Positions 41,478-50,634 of a DNA stretch of 64,000 nt are shown piece after piece. The translations under genes were made by a program, and so were the position numbers. The stretch lies in assembly GCF_007845645.1 (NCBI RefSeq), contig NZ_VCQV01000024.1:1-64000 (forward strand), in the 5' to 3' direction. Below the pieces are notes generated by a model, which did no database searches, was not told where the DNA came from, and saw nothing but the letters and a program-made list of their open reading frames with translations. This DNA comes from Leekyejoonella antrihumi. GTDB lineage: Bacteria; Actinomycetota; Actinomycetes; Actinomycetales; Dermatophilaceae. Every line of letters starts with the position of its first letter. Positions within the stretch are counted from its first letter, which is position 1.

Positions 41478-41507
41478 CCTCCTTCGCCGCCTCACGGGAC
41501 GGATCGT
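41478..41507 (-). promoter_or_regulatory. PyrR-binding RNA element overlapping the pyrR ribosome site
   Basis: The transcript reads gatccgtcccgtgaggcggc and then gaaggagg. The core tcccgtgaggc fits the conserved PyrR loop consensus TCCNGNGAGGY, held by a short ccg/cgg stem. The ribosome site aaggagg starts 4 nt after it, so bound PyrR would block initiation. Translational repression of this kind is described for actinobacterial pyr operons. Confidence 0.75.
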
Positions 41508-41689
41508 TAAAGGATGTCTGTCGAAGGCATCATAGCGCGACCCTGACAGGACTCCCGCGTCGGTGCCCACGGTGTGGGTCACCCTGCGGGTCGGCCGGAT
41601 TCGAGAATTCGCGGCGAAAGCTCCTCCGGCGACGCCGGGTGGCGTCAGACTGGAAGCACTTCCCCAGCCGACCGTCACGAGGTATGCAG

Positions 41690-42529
41690 ATGACCGCCAC
41701 AGCCGCCCACCCACCGGTGCCCGTCCTTGACGAGAGCACGGTGGATGAATACCGCCAAACCGGATCGGTGATCGTTCGGGGGCTGTTCTCTGCCGAGGAG
41801 GTCGCTCGGATCGAGCGCGGTATCGAGCGCGTCCTGGCCGACCCCAGCCCGCGCTTCAAGGTGGCCAGCGACGAGGCGGACCCGGGAAGCTTCGTCGAGG
41901 ACTTCTGCAACTGGCAACGGATCGACGAGCTGCGTCAGATCGCGTTCGACTCGCATGCGGCGGACGTCGCGGCAGCCCTCATCGGCAGTCAGCAGGTGCG
42001 GCTGTACCACGACCACGTGCTGGTCAAGGAGCCCGGCACCAGGCAGGAGACCCCCTGGCACCAGGACCAGCCCTACTACAACGTGGACGGGTTCGACAAC
42101 TGCTCCATGTGGGCCCCCGTGGACGCCGTGTCGGCGGAGTCGACCCTGGAGTTCCTGTCCGGGTCGCATCGGCAGGGCTGGCTGATGCCGCGCTCGTTCA
42201 TGACCAACGAGGCGAAGTGGTTCCCCGAGGGGACGCTCGCCGACCTGCCCGACGTCGAGGCCGACCGGTCCGCCTACGAGATCCGCAGCTGGCCGATGCA
42301 ACCGGGCGACGCGGTCTTCTTCCACATGCTGACGCTGCACCACTCGTATGGCGTGCCGGGCACGAACCGCAGGCGCGCCTTCTCGTTGCGTTTCCTCGGC
42401 GACGACATGGTGCATGCACCGCGGCACTGGGTGACCTCACCGCAGTTCGACGGACTGGAGCGGCAGCTGCCTGCGGGTGCCGCGATGGCCGGGGACCTGT
42501 TCCCGACGCTCAGACGAGCGTCGTCTTGA
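41690..42529 (+). CDS. phytanoyl-CoA dioxygenase (PhyH) family protein
   Basis: Fe(II)/2-oxoglutarate-dependent oxygenase of 279 residues. The iron-binding facial triad is visible as WHQDQPYYN (His and Asp) and the distal His in [11 protein letters not shown], followed by the 2-oxoglutarate Arg in RRRAFSLRF. The substrate is unknown; relatives hydroxylate phytanoyl-CoA, ectoine or secondary metabolites. ATG 41690 has a gagg site at good spacing; an ATG two codons earlier is too close to it. It is divergent from pyrR, and its 3' end overlaps that of nusB by 20 bp. Confidence 0.88.
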   Translation: MTATAAHPPVPVLDESTVDEYRQTGSVIVRGLFSAEEVARIERGIERVLADPSPRFKVASDEADPGSFVEDFCNWQRIDELRQIAFDSHAADVAAALIGSQQVRLYHDHVLVKEPGTRQETPWHQDQPYYNVDGFDNCSMWAPVDAVSAESTLEFLSGSHRQGWLMPRSFMTNEAKWFPEGTLADLPDVEADRSAYEIRSWPMQPGDAVFFHMLTLHHSYGVPGTNRRRAFSLRFLGDDMVHAPRHWVTSPQFDGLERQLPAGAAMAGDLFPTLRRASS

Positions 42530-42923
42530 TCTCCGCTATCCGGGCGAGCAGTCCGTTGACGAACTTCGGCGACTCGTCCGTCGACAGCTCCCTCGCGAGG
42601 CCGACCGCCTCCGAGATCGCCACGGCGTCCGGGACGTCCGGGTTGTAGATCAGCTCCCACGCGGCCAGGCGCAGCAGCGACCGGTCGACACCCGGCATAC
42701 GGTCCAGCGGCCAGTCGCGGCTGTAGGTCGTCAGCGCCTCGTTGATGGCGCTCCACTTGCCGACGACGCCCCGCACCAGCTCCGCCGTATACGCGGGGAG
42801 CGGGGCGGGGGTCACGGGTGCCGCGACGCGAGCATCGAGCAGCTCGAGGGCGTTGACTCCCCGCTGCTCGGACTCGAAGAGCAGGTCGAGCGCCCGCTTG
42901 CGGGCCTTCGTGCGAGCACCCAT
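42510..42923 (-). CDS. nusB: transcription antitermination factor NusB
   Basis: An all-helical RNA-binding protein of 137 residues that works with NusE/S10 on boxA RNA in rRNA operons. It starts MGARTKARKRALDLLFESEQRG and shows MPGVDRSLLRLAAWELIY and ISEAVGLARELSTDESPKFV. It begins 5 nt after the efp stop, so the two are co-transcribed. Confidence 0.96.
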   Translation of the reverse strand: MGARTKARKRALDLLFESEQRGVNALELLDARVAAPVTPAPLPAYTAELVRGVVGKWSAINEALTTYSRDWPLDRMPGVDRSLLRLAAWELIYNPDVPDAVAISEAVGLARELSTDESPKFVNGLLARIAEIKTTLV

Positions 42924-42928
42924 GTCGC

Positions 42929-43489
42929 TTAGCTGACCCGACCCAGGTAGGACCCGTCACGCGTGTCGACCTTGACCTTGGTGCCGGACTCGAGGAAGAG
43001 CGGCACCTGGATCTCGGCGCCGGTCTCCAGGGTCGCCGGCTTGGTGCCGCCGGTGGAGCGATCGCCCTGCAGGCCCGGGTCGGTCTGGGTGATCTCCAGG
43101 GTGACCGAGGCCGGCAGCTCGACATAGAGCACGGTGCCATCGTGCTGCGCGATGATCGCCTCCTGGTTCTCCAGGAGATAGTCCGCGGAGCCCCCCACCG
43201 TCTCGACCGGGATGTTGATCTGCTCGTAGGTCTTCGTGTCCATGAACACGAAGTCGTCGCCGTCCTTGTAGAGGAACTGCATATCGCTGCGGTCGACGCT
43301 GGCGGTGTCGATCTTCACACCGGCGTTGAACGTCCTGTCGACGACCTTGCGGGACAGGACATTCTTGAGCTTCGTGCGCACGAAGGCCGGGCCCTTGCCG
43401 GGCTTGACGTGCTGGAACTCGACGACGGACCACAGCTGGCCCTCGATGTTGAGCACCAGACCATTCTTCAACTCGTTCGTGCTTGCCAC
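42929..43489 (-). CDS. efp: elongation factor P
   Basis: Relieves ribosome stalling at polyproline stretches. It is a three-barrel protein of 186 residues with the tip loop [12 protein letters not shown] carrying the lysine that is the modification position in some groups (KPGKGPA form), [15 protein letters not shown], and the C-terminal signature region [19 protein letters not shown]. The GTG at 43489 is preceded by gagagag. Confidence 0.95.
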   Translation of the reverse strand: MASTNELKNGLVLNIEGQLWSVVEFQHVKPGKGPAFVRTKLKNVLSRKVVDRTFNAGVKIDTASVDRSDMQFLYKDGDDFVFMDTKTYEQINIPVETVGGSADYLLENQEAIIAQHDGTVLYVELPASVTLEITQTDPGLQGDRSTGGTKPATLETGAEIQVPLFLESGTKVKVDTRDGSYLGRVS

Positions 43490-43649
43490 GTGCTCATCTC
43501 TCTCGTATGCCGGGTGCTGCCGGGGCCCCGGCCATTGCCTGGCTCGAGACCGGCCTTTGGACACGGCTTCGCACCGGAAGGTCAGAAGGGGTCGCCCCAA
43601 GTGTAGGGGACACCGGCCCGCTCCCGCATATCGCCGGCAGCTCGTCAGG
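43490..43649 (-). promoter_or_regulatory. efp upstream region
   Basis: 160 bp between the ABC permease stop and efp; presumably holds the efp-nusB promoter. A GC-rich stem (ctgccggggccccggc, around 43508-43527) could end transcription from the ABC genes. No sigma boxes are evident. Confidence 0.35.
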
Positions 43650-44444
43650 CTATTTGACTTCCGCCCGCAACATGCGCCGTATCCCGATCGCGAGGGGGAT
43701 GCCGAGCCAGATCGAGCCGGAGACCAGCAGGTGTGCCCACTGCTGACCGGTCACCGAGCTGCCGCCCTGCAGCGGGGTCTGGGCGTTCGAGAAGTCGATC
43801 CACGGCCTGATCGAGTGAAACCAGGACAGTAGGTGCGCACCCAGTTCCATCAGCCCCGGCAACACGAAGTCGTAGACGAAGTAGACAACGATCGCCCCCG
43901 CGGTGTTGAGGATGGCGGCACCGAACGCGAACCCGATCGAGAGGCTGATCACGTAGAGCAGGAACACCAAGAAGATCCCGAACGCGCCGCCAAAGTCCCA
44001 CACCATCGGGTGGCTGGAGAAGGCACCGTAGAGCAGGTTCGCCACGATCATCAGCACGTAGGCCACGACCACCGCGATCAGCGCGATGGCCAGCGCCGAG
44101 ACGTACTTTGCGGCGATCACCCGCCCCCGAGAGGGGACGAGTGCGAAGGTGACCATCGCGGTGCGCTGGCTCCACTCCCCGGTCACCGACATCACCCCGA
44201 GGACGGGCAGCAGGATCACCATCGGGATGTTCGCACCGGCCCCGAAGGAGCCGAGCGTTGCCGACTGATCTTTGACCAGCAACACGATCAGCTGAATGAC
44301 CAGCACCAGCCCGGTCAGGCCGGCGATGGAGATCAGAAGCCAGCGCCCAGCGCGCGTGTCGTACATCTTGCGCAACTCGACCTGCACCAGTCGGGTGAAC
44401 GGGATCGCCGGTGTCGAGGAGAGGTCCAGGGTCTCGGTGCTCAC
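43650..44444 (-). CDS. ABC-2 type transporter permease
   Basis: A 264-residue membrane protein with six helices, starting with a cytoplasmic segment [18 protein letters not shown] typical of ABC-2/NatB-like permeases. [20 protein letters not shown] and [19 protein letters not shown] are characteristic loop regions. Its GTG start overlaps the ATPase stop as GTGA, so both form one exporter. The substrate is unknown. Confidence 0.88.
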   Translation of the reverse strand: MSTETLDLSSTPAIPFTRLVQVELRKMYDTRAGRWLLISIAGLTGLVLVIQLIVLLVKDQSATLGSFGAGANIPMVILLPVLGVMSVTGEWSQRTAMVTFALVPSRGRVIAAKYVSALAIALIAVVVAYVLMIVANLLYGAFSSHPMVWDFGGAFGIFLVFLLYVISLSIGFAFGAAILNTAGAIVVYFVYDFVLPGLMELGAHLLSWFHSIRPWIDFSNAQTPLQGGSSVTGQQWAHLLVSGSIWLGIPLAIGIRRMLRAEVK

Positions 44445-45388
44445 GGGTTGACTCCTTCCGGCATGGGCTGTGCCGGTTGCTGGGGTGCGCCCTCGCGCTG
44501 AGAGTCGGCGGTGAGCTGGAGGAACAGTTCCTCCAGGCCGTCCTCGTTGCCGGCCCGCAGGTCGGTCAGAACGATCGATCCCTCGGCCGCGACCCGGCCC
44601 ACGTCGATCGGCTCGGCGCTCACCCGCAGGCTGGCGCCCGCCGCAGTGGCCTCGATGCCCTTCACGGTCAGCGCCCGGTGCAGCTGTTCATTGTCCACAG
44701 CCGTGACCAGGGTCGTGGCCAGGCCGCCGGAAGCACTCCGCAGGAGTTGCGCGCGGGTGCCGCGGGCAACAATCCTGCCGCGTCCGATCACGACCATCTC
44801 ATCGGCCACCTGCTCCACCTCGTGCAGCAGGTGGCTGGACAAGAGCACGGTGCCGCCCTGAGCGGCGTACCCCTTGAGCAGGTCGCGCATCCACCGGATC
44901 CCGGCGGGATCCAGGCCATTGGCGGGCTCGTCAAGGATCAGCACCTGCGGGTCACCCAACAGCGCGTTGGCGATACCCAGGCGCTGGCGCATACCCAGCG
45001 AGTAGTTGCGCACCGTCCGCTTGGCCTCGGCGGGCTCCAGGGACACCCGTTCCAGCATCTCCTCCACGCGCGAATCGGGCAGACCCATCGTGCGACTGCT
45101 GAGCAGCAGCACCTCCCGACCTGTGCGGCCCGCATGCTGGGCCGACGCGTCGAGCAGGACACCGACGTGGCGTCCGGGATTGGGAATCTCACGATAATGA
45201 TGGCCACCGATCGTGACCTGGCCGTGGGTCGCCGGAGTCAGGCCCACCATCACCCGCATCGTGGTGGTCTTGCCCGCACCATTCGGGCCGAGGAAACCGG
45301 TCACCGTCCCCTGCCGGCACTCGAAGCTGATGTCGTCAACAGCGGTAAAGCTCCCGTACTTACGCGTCAGGCCCTCAACGTGGATCAT
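44441..45388 (-). CDS. ABC transporter ATP-binding protein (drug/bacitracin export type)
   Basis: A 315-residue ATPase: Walker A GPNGAGKTT, signature NYSLGMRQRLGIANAL and Walker B LILDEPANGLDP, then a C-terminal extension after about 215. The SLGM signature is usual in the BcrA/CcmA-like group that pairs with ABC-2 permeases. The ATG at 45388 gives the canonical MIHVEGLTRKYG start. The gene is adjacent to its permease; export of a lipid, drug or peptide is likely. Confidence 0.92.
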   Translation of the reverse strand: MIHVEGLTRKYGSFTAVDDISFECRQGTVTGFLGPNGAGKTTTMRVMVGLTPATHGQVTIGGHHYREIPNPGRHVGVLLDASAQHAGRTGREVLLLSSRTMGLPDSRVEEMLERVSLEPAEAKRTVRNYSLGMRQRLGIANALLGDPQVLILDEPANGLDPAGIRWMRDLLKGYAAQGGTVLLSSHLLHEVEQVADEMVVIGRGRIVARGTRAQLLRSASGGLATTLVTAVDNEQLHRALTVKGIEATAAGASLRVSAEPIDVGRVAAEGSIVLTDLRAGNEDGLEELFLQLTADSQREGAPQQPAQPMPEGVNP

Positions 45389-45435
45389 GACCCCAGCCTG
45401 CCGCAACCAGGCGATCCACACCACCGGAATTCACC

Positions 45436-45475
45436 CCTACGTTCGTGCGTGCCCCCGAATGGGTGCGAACGTGGG
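45436..45475. terminator. hairpin between aconitase and ABC genes
   Basis: Stem cctacgttcg/cgaacgtggg (one mismatch) around a 20-nt loop, 39 nt beyond the aconitase stop and before the ABC ATPase start. A possible terminator for acn. Confidence 0.5.
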
Positions 45476-45514
45476 CCGGCGCGCGGCTTCGTGGCGGCTC
45501 GCTGTGGGCACCTC

Positions 45515-47473
45515 TCAGTCCTTGCCCTCCCGAAGCAGCGGGATCTGACCGCCGGCGAGCACCATCCGCACCTGCCGCGGCGACAGGCGGTGTGTCAGCC
45601 GGTAGGTGCGATCGGTCCGATCGTTGCGCACCTCGACCGTATCTCCGTTGCCGATGGCGTCGCGCACGTCCTCGAGCACGAGCGTGTCCCCCTGCTCGAT
45701 GTCGTCATAGTCGCCGGCGTCCGCGAACTCGAGCGCGAGGATCCCGAAGTTGGCCAGATTCTGCCAGTGGATCCGAGCAAACGACTTGGCGAGAACCGCT
45801 CGCAGCCCGAGATACCGGGGCGCGATCACGGCGTGCTCGCGCGAGGAACCCTGGCCGTAGTTCTCCCCGCCGACCACGACGTGTCCGCCGCCCTCGCGCA
45901 GTGACATGGCCCGCTCGGCATACTCCTCGTCCACCTGGCCGAAGGTGAACTGCGAGATCTTCTCGATGTTGCTCCGGTAGGGCAGCACCTTCGCGCCGGC
46001 CGGCAGGATCTCGTCGGTCGAGATGTTGTCGCCGACCTTGAGACCGACCGGCACCTCGATCCGGTCGGGCAACGGGTCGAGCTCGGGCAGGCCGGAGATG
46101 TTCGGACCCTTGACGAGCTCGACCTTGCGCGCCTCGTCCGCCGGGATCGGCGAGACGAGCATCGCGGTATTCACGCTCGCCTGGGTCGGCAACGACAGCC
46201 TCGGGTAGTCGATCCCCAGCTCGTCTGGAAGCCGTCGCGGGTCGGTGATCTTGCCGGTGAGCGCGGCCGCCGCCGCAGTCTCGGGCGAGCACAACCAGAC
46301 CGAGTCCTCCTTGCTGCCAGAGCGTCCGGGGAAGTTCCGTGGGACGGTGCGCAGACTGTTGCGTCCCGTGGCCGGCGCCTGCCCCATGCCGATGCACCCC
46401 ATGCATCCGGACTGGTGGATGCGGGCGCCGGCCTTGATCAGATCGAAGAGCCAGCCGCCCTTGGTGAGATCCTCGAGGATCTCACGCGAGGTCGGGTTGA
46501 CGTCGACCGAGACGTCAGGGACCGCCTGCTGGTCACGCATGATCTCCGCAACGATCGCGAAGTCGCGCAGACCCGGGTTGGCGGACGACCCGATGACCAC
46601 CTGAGAAAGCGGCTCACCGGCGACCTCGCTGACCAGCACGACGTTGCCCGGCGACGACGGTTTCGCGATCAGCGGTTCGAGCGTGGACAGGTCGATCTCG
46701 TCCTCGAGGTCGTAGGTCGCGCCGTCGTCGGCGAGGATCTGGGTCCAGTCGTCCTCGCGGTCCTCTGCCCGCAGGAAAGCGCGCACCTCGTCATCGGATG
46801 GGAAAACGCTTGTGGTTGCTCCGAGCTCGGCTCCCATGTTGGCGATCACGTGCCGGTCCATGGCCGACAGTCCGGCCAGTCCAGGGCCGTAGTACTCGAT
46901 GATCTTGCCGACGCCACCCTTGACGTCGTGACGGCGCAGCATCTCCAGGATGACGTCCTTCGCCGAGACCCACGGCGGCAGCTCGCCGGTCAGCCGCACT
47001 CCCATGATCTGCGGCATTCGCAGATAGAGCGGCTCCCCCGCGATGGCCATTGCCACCTCGAGCCCGCCCACGCCGATGGCCAGCATGCCGATCGCACCGG
47101 CCGCGCACGTATGCGAGTCGGAGCCGGCCATCGTCGCGCCAGGCTTGCCGAACCGCTGCTGGTGGGTCGGGTGTGAGACGCCGTTACCGGGCTTGGAGAA
47201 CCAGAGTCCGAAGCGGCGCGCCGCCGACTGCAGGAATACGTGGTCATCGGGGTTGCGCTCGTCGGCCTGCAGCAGGTTGTGGTCGACATATTGCACCGAC
47301 ACGTCGGTCTTCGCTCGATCGAGCTCCATGGCCTCGAGCTCGAGCATGACCATCGTGCCGGTCGCGTCCTGCGTCAGCGTCTGGTCGATGCGGAGCCCGA
47401 TCTCGGAGCCCGGCTCCATCTGACCATCCACGAGATGACCTGCAATCAGCTTCTGTGCGACGTTCTGTGCCAT
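45515..47473 (-). CDS. acn: aconitate hydratase (mitochondrial-type, about 650 residues)
   Basis: Interconverts citrate and isocitrate via a [4Fe-4S] cluster. The 652 residues fit the shorter aconitase form rather than the roughly 900-residue AcnA. Cluster ligands are visible as SHTCAAGAIG and the pair in SGCMGCIGMG. The swivel domain has DNISTDEILPAG and GENYGQGSSREHAVIAPRYL. The ATG at 47473 (MAQNVAQKLIAGHLVDG) is the first residue that aligns with relatives. It is a single gene, divergent from the SPW gene. Confidence 0.93.
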   Translation of the reverse strand: MAQNVAQKLIAGHLVDGQMEPGSEIGLRIDQTLTQDATGTMVMLELEAMELDRAKTDVSVQYVDHNLLQADERNPDDHVFLQSAARRFGLWFSKPGNGVSHPTHQQRFGKPGATMAGSDSHTCAAGAIGMLAIGVGGLEVAMAIAGEPLYLRMPQIMGVRLTGELPPWVSAKDVILEMLRRHDVKGGVGKIIEYYGPGLAGLSAMDRHVIANMGAELGATTSVFPSDDEVRAFLRAEDREDDWTQILADDGATYDLEDEIDLSTLEPLIAKPSSPGNVVLVSEVAGEPLSQVVIGSSANPGLRDFAIVAEIMRDQQAVPDVSVDVNPTSREILEDLTKGGWLFDLIKAGARIHQSGCMGCIGMGQAPATGRNSLRTVPRNFPGRSGSKEDSVWLCSPETAAAAALTGKITDPRRLPDELGIDYPRLSLPTQASVNTAMLVSPIPADEARKVELVKGPNISGLPELDPLPDRIEVPVGLKVGDNISTDEILPAGAKVLPYRSNIEKISQFTFGQVDEEYAERAMSLREGGGHVVVGGENYGQGSSREHAVIAPRYLGLRAVLAKSFARIHWQNLANFGILALEFADAGDYDDIEQGDTLVLEDVRDAIGNGDTVEVRNDRTDRTYRLTHRLSPRQVRMVLAGGQIPLLREGKD

Positions 47474-47619
47474 GTCTGCCTCCAGGTATTCGAGTCTCGA
47501 TCCACCCTCGCACATACCGATCGAGGGCACTTCGCATGCGCTCGTAGAGTCAGCCTCAGTGGCAGTATCCACCACAGGGGTCCCGGCGCCATTAGCCTGC
47601 GGCAGGAGCACAATAGGAG

Positions 47620-47631
47620 AGTAACTACTCC
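47620..47631. promoter_or_regulatory. short palindrome in the acn/SPW divergent region
   Basis: gagta-ac-tactc, a 12-bp inverted repeat 20 nt upstream of the SPW gene and 147 nt upstream of acn. A regulator-binding site is possible; no matching regulator is known from the window. Confidence 0.3.
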
Positions 47632-47650
47632 CCCACATAGGAGGTGGGTC

Positions 47651-48094
47651 ATGACAACGCAACACAGTATGGACACGTCGATGGCACACCACCCGGACAT
47701 CGTGGCCCTGCGGGACCGCTATGACCGGGCGGCGGGGACTCCACGGGCCCAGGTTGCCGAGGGACTGATGTTCCTCGGCGGCGGGTACGCAGCGATCTCA
47801 CCATGGGTCATCGGCTTCAGCGGCACGACGACGGCGCTGGCAGTCAGCGATCTGATCGTCGGCATCGCCATCATGGTGATGACGCTCGTATGCGCGGACT
47901 CGGCCGGCCGGATGTACGGCATGGCCTGGGTCGCACCGCTCATGGGCGTGTGGCTCATCGTGTCGACCTGGCTGATTCACGGGATCAGTGCCTCCACCGG
48001 CACGATGATCAGCAACATCGTGGTTGGAGCCTGCGTCCTCTTGCTCGGTCTCGCCATCATGGGTGTGGCCCAGATGAAGGCCAACAAGACCTGA
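47651..48094 (+). CDS. SPW-repeat membrane protein
   Basis: A 147-residue protein with four hydrophobic helices and the SPW motif (GYAAISPWVIGFSG) at the start of the first. SPW-repeat proteins are small integral membrane proteins of unknown function. The ATG has an excellent aggagg site 8 nt upstream. A hydrophilic, His-containing N-terminus (about 45 residues) lies in the cytoplasm. It is transcribed away from aconitase; no partner gene is evident. Confidence 0.82.
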   Translation: MTTQHSMDTSMAHHPDIVALRDRYDRAAGTPRAQVAEGLMFLGGGYAAISPWVIGFSGTTTALAVSDLIVGIAIMVMTLVCADSAGRMYGMAWVAPLMGVWLIVSTWLIHGISASTGTMISNIVVGACVLLLGLAIMGVAQMKANKT

Positions 48095-48118
48095 TCAACG
48101 CCTGACTACCGCACCCGA

Positions 48119-48153
48119 CGTGCCGGGGCCGCCCGAACATCGGCGCCGGCACG
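48119..48153 (+). terminator. hairpin behind the SPW gene
   Basis: An 8-bp stem cgtgccgg/ccggcacg with a 19-nt loop, 25 nt after the stop codon. Confidence 0.5.
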
Positions 48154-48453
48154 CCTACGTCCAGAACTTCGTGGGGTTAGCTCCGTGGCCCCCGCGACGG
48201 CCACGCCGGTGAATCTCGGAGCCACGCGTTGATGCCTCCTGACATCACTCTCGGCGTCCGCCTGTGGGCGCGCCATCGCGTCAGTCCCGTTATGCAGCGA
48301 CTGGTCGTATGCCGCATATCTTGTTCGTCCAGCGGCAGACGCATCACCGCTGGCGGATCGGCCTACGGTGACTCTTGACGGATCCCTGATCGACTGGCAG
48401 GCGTTGCAGTGTCATCACGACCGCGCTGGGTCAGTTGAGGAGTTGGGCGTGCG

Positions 48454-48564
48454 TTACTCGGTGTCCGCGGACGCATCGGAGAACCCCACTGCGATGCGCC
48501 GAAGCTCTTCGATGTGGGCGTCGAATGCGTGCCTGCCCGTTGGTGTCTGCCTGATACCTACCGA
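48454..48564 (-). pseudogene. C-terminal remnant of a winged-helix regulator
   Basis: Minus-strand translation reads TPTGRHAFDAHIEELRRIAV and ends in a stop soon after. This resembles the wing and last helix of MarR- or PadR-type regulators (TxxGRxAFxAHxxxLRxI). Upstream of it the coding signal is interrupted at the palindromic element, and no recognition helix is left. Confidence 0.4.
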
Positions 48565-48606
48565 TGGGGGTACCGCCCGCACGGAGCGAAGCGAGGCGGG
48601 GGAGGT
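48565..48606. repeat. palindromic repeat, tgggggtacc type
   Basis: tgggggtaccgcccgc and gcggggg flank a short loop containing gagcgaagcg. The sides resemble the inner part of the repeat at 38580-38662 (tgggggcacctcccgc ... gcgggggaggt). Similar GC-rich palindromes are common between genes in high-GC actinobacteria. Confidence 0.55.
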
Positions 48607-49055
48607 CGGCGAGACCGAGGTGGTGTGGGACCTGGTCCCCGGGCGAATGCCGACCCAGCCGCTACCCCCGGACGACCCACTGACCCGGCGCACCACCAGA
48701 CCAGGCGCAAACCGCCTGACCCTCCCAAGGGGAGAACTCCGCCCACAACCAGAAGTTGGGCTACGACCCGACGTGTCAAGAGGTTTCGATACGGGCCAGC
48801 GGCTGGGCGGCAGAGACGACTGGGTCTTGGCTCACCTTGCGTCATGGACGATCTTGCCGTCTTTGGACATCCTGACTTCGTCTGGGTCAGGGGCGGCAAC
48901 GTGTCACCCTGCGCATGGCGATCGCGCGCTCGGGCCCGTGACGCTGAAAAGCGTGCAGCTCTCGGCCTACGCACCAGATGACCACCGAGCGTCAACCTAT
49001 GGCGGTTGCCGCACAAGCATCGGCAGCGAGGCGTGAGCGGAGAACTTCGTGGGGT

Positions 49056-50129
49056 TCAGCTGCTGACTGCGTCGTATGCCGCGCGCAGCATGTCGTCTGC
49101 AGGCCCCTCGATCCGGGTGACCCGCCCGACGCTCTCCAGCGCCACGAATCGCAGCATGGATCCACGAGTCTTCTTGTCCCGCCGCATCACGGTGAGCAGC
49201 TCGTCGAAGTGCCCGGCCGGGTAGGTCGTCGGCAGACCGAGCGAAGCGAGCACCCGGCGGTGTCGCTCCACCAGATCCGCGCCAATCAGGCCGACCAGAC
49301 GGGCGAGCTCTGCGGCATACACCATGCCCACCGCCACGGCGTCACCGTGCCGCCACGTGTAGTGCTCCCGCTGCTCGATCGCGTGCCCGAAGGTGTGCCC
49401 GTAGTTGAGGATCTCGCGCAGTGACGACTCTTTGAGGTCGACCGCCACCACGTCGGCCTTCACCTGCACCGCACGTTCGACCAGCTCACGCAGGACCGCG
49501 CTCGTGGGGTCGACCGCCTCCCTGGGGTGCTGCTCGACCAGGTCGAGGATACGCGGGTCACGAATGAATCCGCACTTGACGACCTCCGCCAGACCGGCGG
49601 CAAGATCCGCCGGAGGCAGCGTGCGCAGCACCGCGAGGTCGCACCAGACCGAGTGCGGCGGGTGGAACGAACCGACGAGGTTCTTGCCCTCGGCCGTGTT
49701 GATGCCGGTCTTGCCACCCACGGCGGCATCGACCATCCCGAGCAGACTGGTCGGCACCTGCACCACTTGCACACCGCGCAGCCAGGTGGCGGCCACGAAC
49801 CCACCGAGGTCGGTCGTTGCCCCGCCACCGACGGCGACCACGACGTCGGACCTGGTGAAACCGGCCTGCCCCAGGCGGGCCCACAGGTCGGCCGCGACCT
49901 GCGCCGTCTTGGCGCCCTCTGCATCGGGCAGCGCCACGATCTGCGTCTGCAGCCCCTGCGCATCGAACGTGGCTGCGAGGTCACCGGCCTGCGGCTCCAT
50001 GACCGGGGCGTGCACGACCAGGACCCGAGCCGTGCCGGTGGGCAGCGCTCCGCCGACCTGCGCGAGCACGCCCTCGCCGATGACCACGTCATAACCGTCT
50101 GCGACGCGAATCACGCTGTGCTCAGTCAT
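49056..50129 (-). CDS. aroB: 3-dehydroquinate synthase
   Basis: Second step of the shikimate pathway, NAD- and zinc-dependent. The 357 residues contain GGGATTDLGGFVAATW (NAD binding), DAAVGGKTGINTAEGKNLVG and the metal motif NYGHTFGHAIEQ. The ATG overlaps the aroK stop region by 8 nt. The stop codon lies against the motif gaacttcgtggggtt. Confidence 0.97.
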   Translation of the reverse strand: MTEHSVIRVADGYDVVIGEGVLAQVGGALPTGTARVLVVHAPVMEPQAGDLAATFDAQGLQTQIVALPDAEGAKTAQVAADLWARLGQAGFTRSDVVVAVGGGATTDLGGFVAATWLRGVQVVQVPTSLLGMVDAAVGGKTGINTAEGKNLVGSFHPPHSVWCDLAVLRTLPPADLAAGLAEVVKCGFIRDPRILDLVEQHPREAVDPTSAVLRELVERAVQVKADVVAVDLKESSLREILNYGHTFGHAIEQREHYTWRHGDAVAVGMVYAAELARLVGLIGADLVERHRRVLASLGLPTTYPAGHFDELLTVMRRDKKTRGSMLRFVALESVGRVTRIEGPADDMLRAAYDAVSS

Positions 50130-50634
50130 GATCGACCTTCGTCACGTGAGCGAGGACCTCTTCCACGACCGTCTCGACATCCTTGCCGGCGGTGTCCACC
50201 ACCCACGTTGCCAGGCGCTCGTAGGCCGGGCGTCGCTGCGTCATCATGCGCGACCAGGTCGCTCTGGGATTGACGGCCAGCAACGGCCTGGACTGGTCGA
50301 ACCCGATCCGACCGGACGCATCCGCGATCGCCACATCGAGGAAGAGCACGCGGTGGCCGGCCAGCAGCTCGGCGACCGCGTCCTGGATCGGCGCGCCACC
50401 GCCCAGGGCCAGCACGGTCTCGGCATCCAGCGACCGCCGCGCTGCGTCGGCCTCCAGCCGACGAAAGGTCTCCTCACCGTCCACCACGAAGATGTCGCTG
50501 ACGCTGCGCTGCTGCTCCTGCACGATCAGCGCGTCCGTGTCGACGAACGGCAGGCCCAGCCGATCGGCCACCATCGCTCCGACCGTGCTCTTGCCCGCTC
50601 CCGGCGGTCCGATGAGGATGACGCGCGGGCTCAC
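50122..50634 (-). CDS. aroK: shikimate kinase
   Basis: Phosphorylates shikimate. It is a 170-residue P-loop kinase with Walker [12 protein letters not shown], the shikimate-binding [18 protein letters not shown] and LALGGGAP, and the lid RRPAYERLA. The GTG at 50634 overlaps the aroC stop as GTGA, which decides the start. Confidence 0.95.
   Translation of the reverse strand: MSPRVILIGPPGAGKSTVGAMVADRLGLPFVDTDALIVQEQQRSVSDIFVVDGEETFRRLEADAARRSLDAETVLALGGGAPIQDAVAELLAGHRVLFLDVAIADASGRIGFDQSRPLLAVNPRATWSRMMTQRRPAYERLATWVVDTAGKDVETVVEEVLAHVTKVDHD

Larger units (their letters stand above)
48095..49055. other. 961-bp gene-poor stretch
   Basis: It contains no intact gene that I can support. Seen here: a hairpin behind the SPW gene, the motif gaacttcgtggggtt twice (48164-48178 and, ending at the aroB stop, 49042-49056), a GC-rich palindrome at 48565-48606, and a C-terminal fragment of a small DNA-binding protein on the minus strand. 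The mixture of repeats and fragments suggests repeated rearrangement. Confidence 0.55.

Noticed and set aside
48368-49036. Plus-strand open frame in the gap before aroB
   Set aside because: No similarity or ribosome site, and it passes through repeats and an opposite-strand regulator remnant.
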